Positions 5,346 to 6,753 of a stretch of DNA of 6,753 nt are shown one piece after another (position 1 is the first letter of the stretch; every line of letters starts with the position of its first letter). The DNA is from Ruminiclostridium sp. Its GTDB lineage: Bacteria; Bacillota_A; Clostridia; Oscillospirales; Ruminococcaceae. The notes beneath the pieces are model-generated. The model had not been told where the DNA came from, ran no database searches, and worked only from the letters and a program-made list of their open reading frames with translations. Position numbers and translations under genes: made by a program. Location: positions 1 to 6,753 of the forward strand of contig JAFZOA010000384.1 in the NCBI GenBank assembly GCA_017550775.1, read 5' to 3'.

Positions 5346-6753
5346 TTATAGGGTAAACGTTCCTCCGGTCTGCGCCTTGCGCCAGTCCACAAACTCCTCG
5401 TATGTGCCGATCTTGTCGCGGCATCCGGTCTCGGTTATCTCGATTATGCGGTTTGCGACGGTCTGCACTATCTCGTGGTCATGCGACGCGAACAGTACGA
5501 CTCCCTTGAAGTCGCGCAGTCCGTTATTGACCGCGGTTATGCTTTCGAGGTCGAGGTGGTTGGTGGGGCGGTCAAGCACGAGCACGTTGGACTTGAACAG
5601 CATCATGCGCGAGAACATACATCTTACTTTCTCGCCGCCGGACAGCACGTTGACCGGCTTGAAGATGTCGTCGCCGGAGAACAGCATTCTTCCGAGGAAG
5701 CCGCGCAGATATGTCTCGGTCACGTCGTCGCTGTACTGGCGGATCCAGTCGAGTATGGACATATCGCAGCCCGCGAAGAAGTGGTCGGAGTCGATCGGGA
5801 AGTAGCTCGTCGTGATAGTGTTGCCCCACTTGTAAGTACCCTCGTCCGGCTCAAGCTCGCCCATAATGATGCGGAACAGCGTGGTTATCGCGATCTCGCT
5901 CTCGCCGAGGAACGCGATCTTGTCCTCGCGGCCTACAGTGAACGAGACATTGTCGAGCACCTTCACGCCGTCAACGGTCTTGGAGATGCCGCTGACCTGC
6001 AATATATCCTTGCCGGGCTCGCGCTCCATGTCAAAGCCGATGAACGGATAGCGGCGGCTCGACGCGGGCATTTCCTCCACGGTGAGCTTGTCGAGCAGCT
6101 TGCGGCGGGAAGTTGCCTGCTTGGACTTGGACTTGTTTGCGGAGAAGCGCTGAATGAAGGTCTGGAGCTCCTTGATCTTCTCCTCGTTCTTCTTGTTCTG
6201 CTGCTTAATCATGCGCTGGATGAGCTGTGAGGACTCGTACCAGAACTCATAGTTGCCGACGTACATCTTTATCTTGCCGTAGTCTATATCCACGGTATGG
6301 GTGCAGACATTGTTGAGGAAGTGGCGGTCATGCGAAACGACGATGACGGTGCCGAAGTACTCCGCGAGGAAGTCTTCGAGCCATGCCACAGCGTCAATGT
6401 CAAGGTGGTTAGTGGGCTCGTCCATGAGGATGATATCGGGGTTTCCGAAGAGCGCCTGTGCGAGCAGCACCTTTACCTTCTCGTTACCGGCGAGACTCGA
6501 CATCTGGGAGTACATGATGCTCTCGTCGAGACCGAGACCCTGTACGAGCTTGGAAGCGTCGCTTTCCGCCTCCCAGCCGTTGAGCTCGGCGAACTCGGCT
6601 TCAAGCTCGCTCGCGCGGTTGCCGTCCTCCTCGGAGAAGTCCTCCTTGGCGTAGAGCTCGTCCTTCTCCTTCATGACCTCGTAAAGGCGCTTGTTGCCCA
6701 TTATTACGGTGTCCTGTACGGTGTACTCGTCGAATGCGAAGTGATCCTGGCGC
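5346..6753 (-). CDS. ABC-F family ATPase, YkpA/YbiT-like (N-terminus missing)
   Basis: ABC-F proteins are soluble twin-ATPase proteins, many of which bind the ribosomal E site and act on stalled or antibiotic-blocked translation. The frame is open to the window edge; 468 residues are visible and roughly the first 70, with the first Walker A, are missing. The edge sequence RQDHFAFDEYTV holds the first domain's Q-loop. Then come the signature SLAGNEK (6477-6494), Walker B IILMDEPTNHLD (from 6434 downwards) and the switch SHDRHF. The linker (about 6087-6248) is Lys/Gln/Arg-rich and helical, of ordinary length for a factor contacting P-site tRNA, without the long extension of antibiotic-resistance types. 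The second domain has a normal signature LSGGEK (5628-5645) and SHDHE, but its Walker A reads GESEIAITT (Ile for Lys), its Walker B LDRPTNHLD (Arg for Glu) and its Q-loop YFPID (no Gln). The gene is convergent with the sigma operon and ends in its own hairpin. The family is sure; the exact subfamily is by resemblance. Confidence 0.93.
   Translation of the reverse strand, partial: RQDHFAFDEYTVQDTVIMGNKRLYEVMKEKDELYAKEDFSEEDGNRASELEAEFAELNGWEAESDASKLVQGLGLDESIMYSQMSSLAGNEKVKVLLAQALFGNPDIILMDEPTNHLDIDAVAWLEDFLAEYFGTVIVVSHDRHFLNNVCTHTVDIDYGKIKMYVGNYEFWYESSQLIQRMIKQQNKKNEEKIKELQTFIQRFSANKSKSKQATSRRKLLDKLTVEEMPASSRRYPFIGFDMEREPGKDILQVSGISKTVDGVKVLDNVSFTVGREDKIAFLGESEIAITTLFRIIMGELEPDEGTYKWGNTITTSYFPIDSDHFFAGCDMSILDWIRQYSDDVTETYLRGFLGRMLFSGDDIFKPVNVLSGGEKVRCMFSRMMLFKSNVLVLDRPTNHLDLESITAVNNGLRDFKGVVLFASHDHEIVQTVANRIIEITETGCRDKIGTYEEFVDWRKAQTGGTFTL

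Noticed and set aside
5475..6230. A 251-codon plus-strand frame opposite the ABC-F gene
   Set aside because: It is antisense to highly conserved ABC-F motifs and has no family resemblance of its own.

Overview
The window reads as chromosomal DNA of an anaerobic gut-type Firmicute, most likely an Oscillospirales/Ruminococcus-like Clostridium relative. This is an inference from the protein style (the ABC-F protein, the coiled-coil FtsX-like permease and the sigma/membrane-protein pair), the strong AGGAGG-type ribosome binding sites, and a moderately GC-rich composition with frequent GCG and ATA codons. No 16S or other decisive marker is present.

Layout: (1) bases 1-2551 (+) hold the 3' part of a large ABC-type FtsX/MacB-like permease whose extracytoplasmic part is a very long heptad-repeat coiled coil, including four tandem 42-base units. 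(2) Bases 2552-2718 are an AT-rich spacer with a convincing ECF-type -35 element (TGAAAC plus a T-run) and an inverted repeat just before the next gene. (3) Bases 2719-3270 (+) encode a 183-residue ECF-like sigma-70 factor. (4) Bases 3308-5212 (+), 37 bases further on behind a strong ribosome binding site, encode a 634-residue single-pass membrane protein: a short basic cytoplasmic segment, one membrane helix, a membrane-proximal domain, a Thr/Glu-rich stalk of about 115 residues and a C-terminal beta-propeller-like domain. By position and architecture it is probably the cognate anti-sigma factor and envelope sensor. (5) Bases 5213-5345 separate convergent genes and contain two strong hairpins. 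(6) Bases 5346-6753 (-) hold most of a YkpA/YbiT-like ABC-F protein whose N-terminus lies outside the window.

How the genes may work together: the sigma factor and the membrane protein look like one operon and a self-contained surface-signalling module, probably autoregulated from the promoter at about 2664-2690. The upstream permease is on the same strand and also acts in the envelope, but no regulatory link to the module can be shown from sequence. The ABC-F gene is convergent and independent. Its main point of interest is that the second nucleotide-binding domain has lost the Walker A lysine, the Walker B glutamate and the usual Q-loop glutamine, while the first domain's Q-loop and Walker B look normal.
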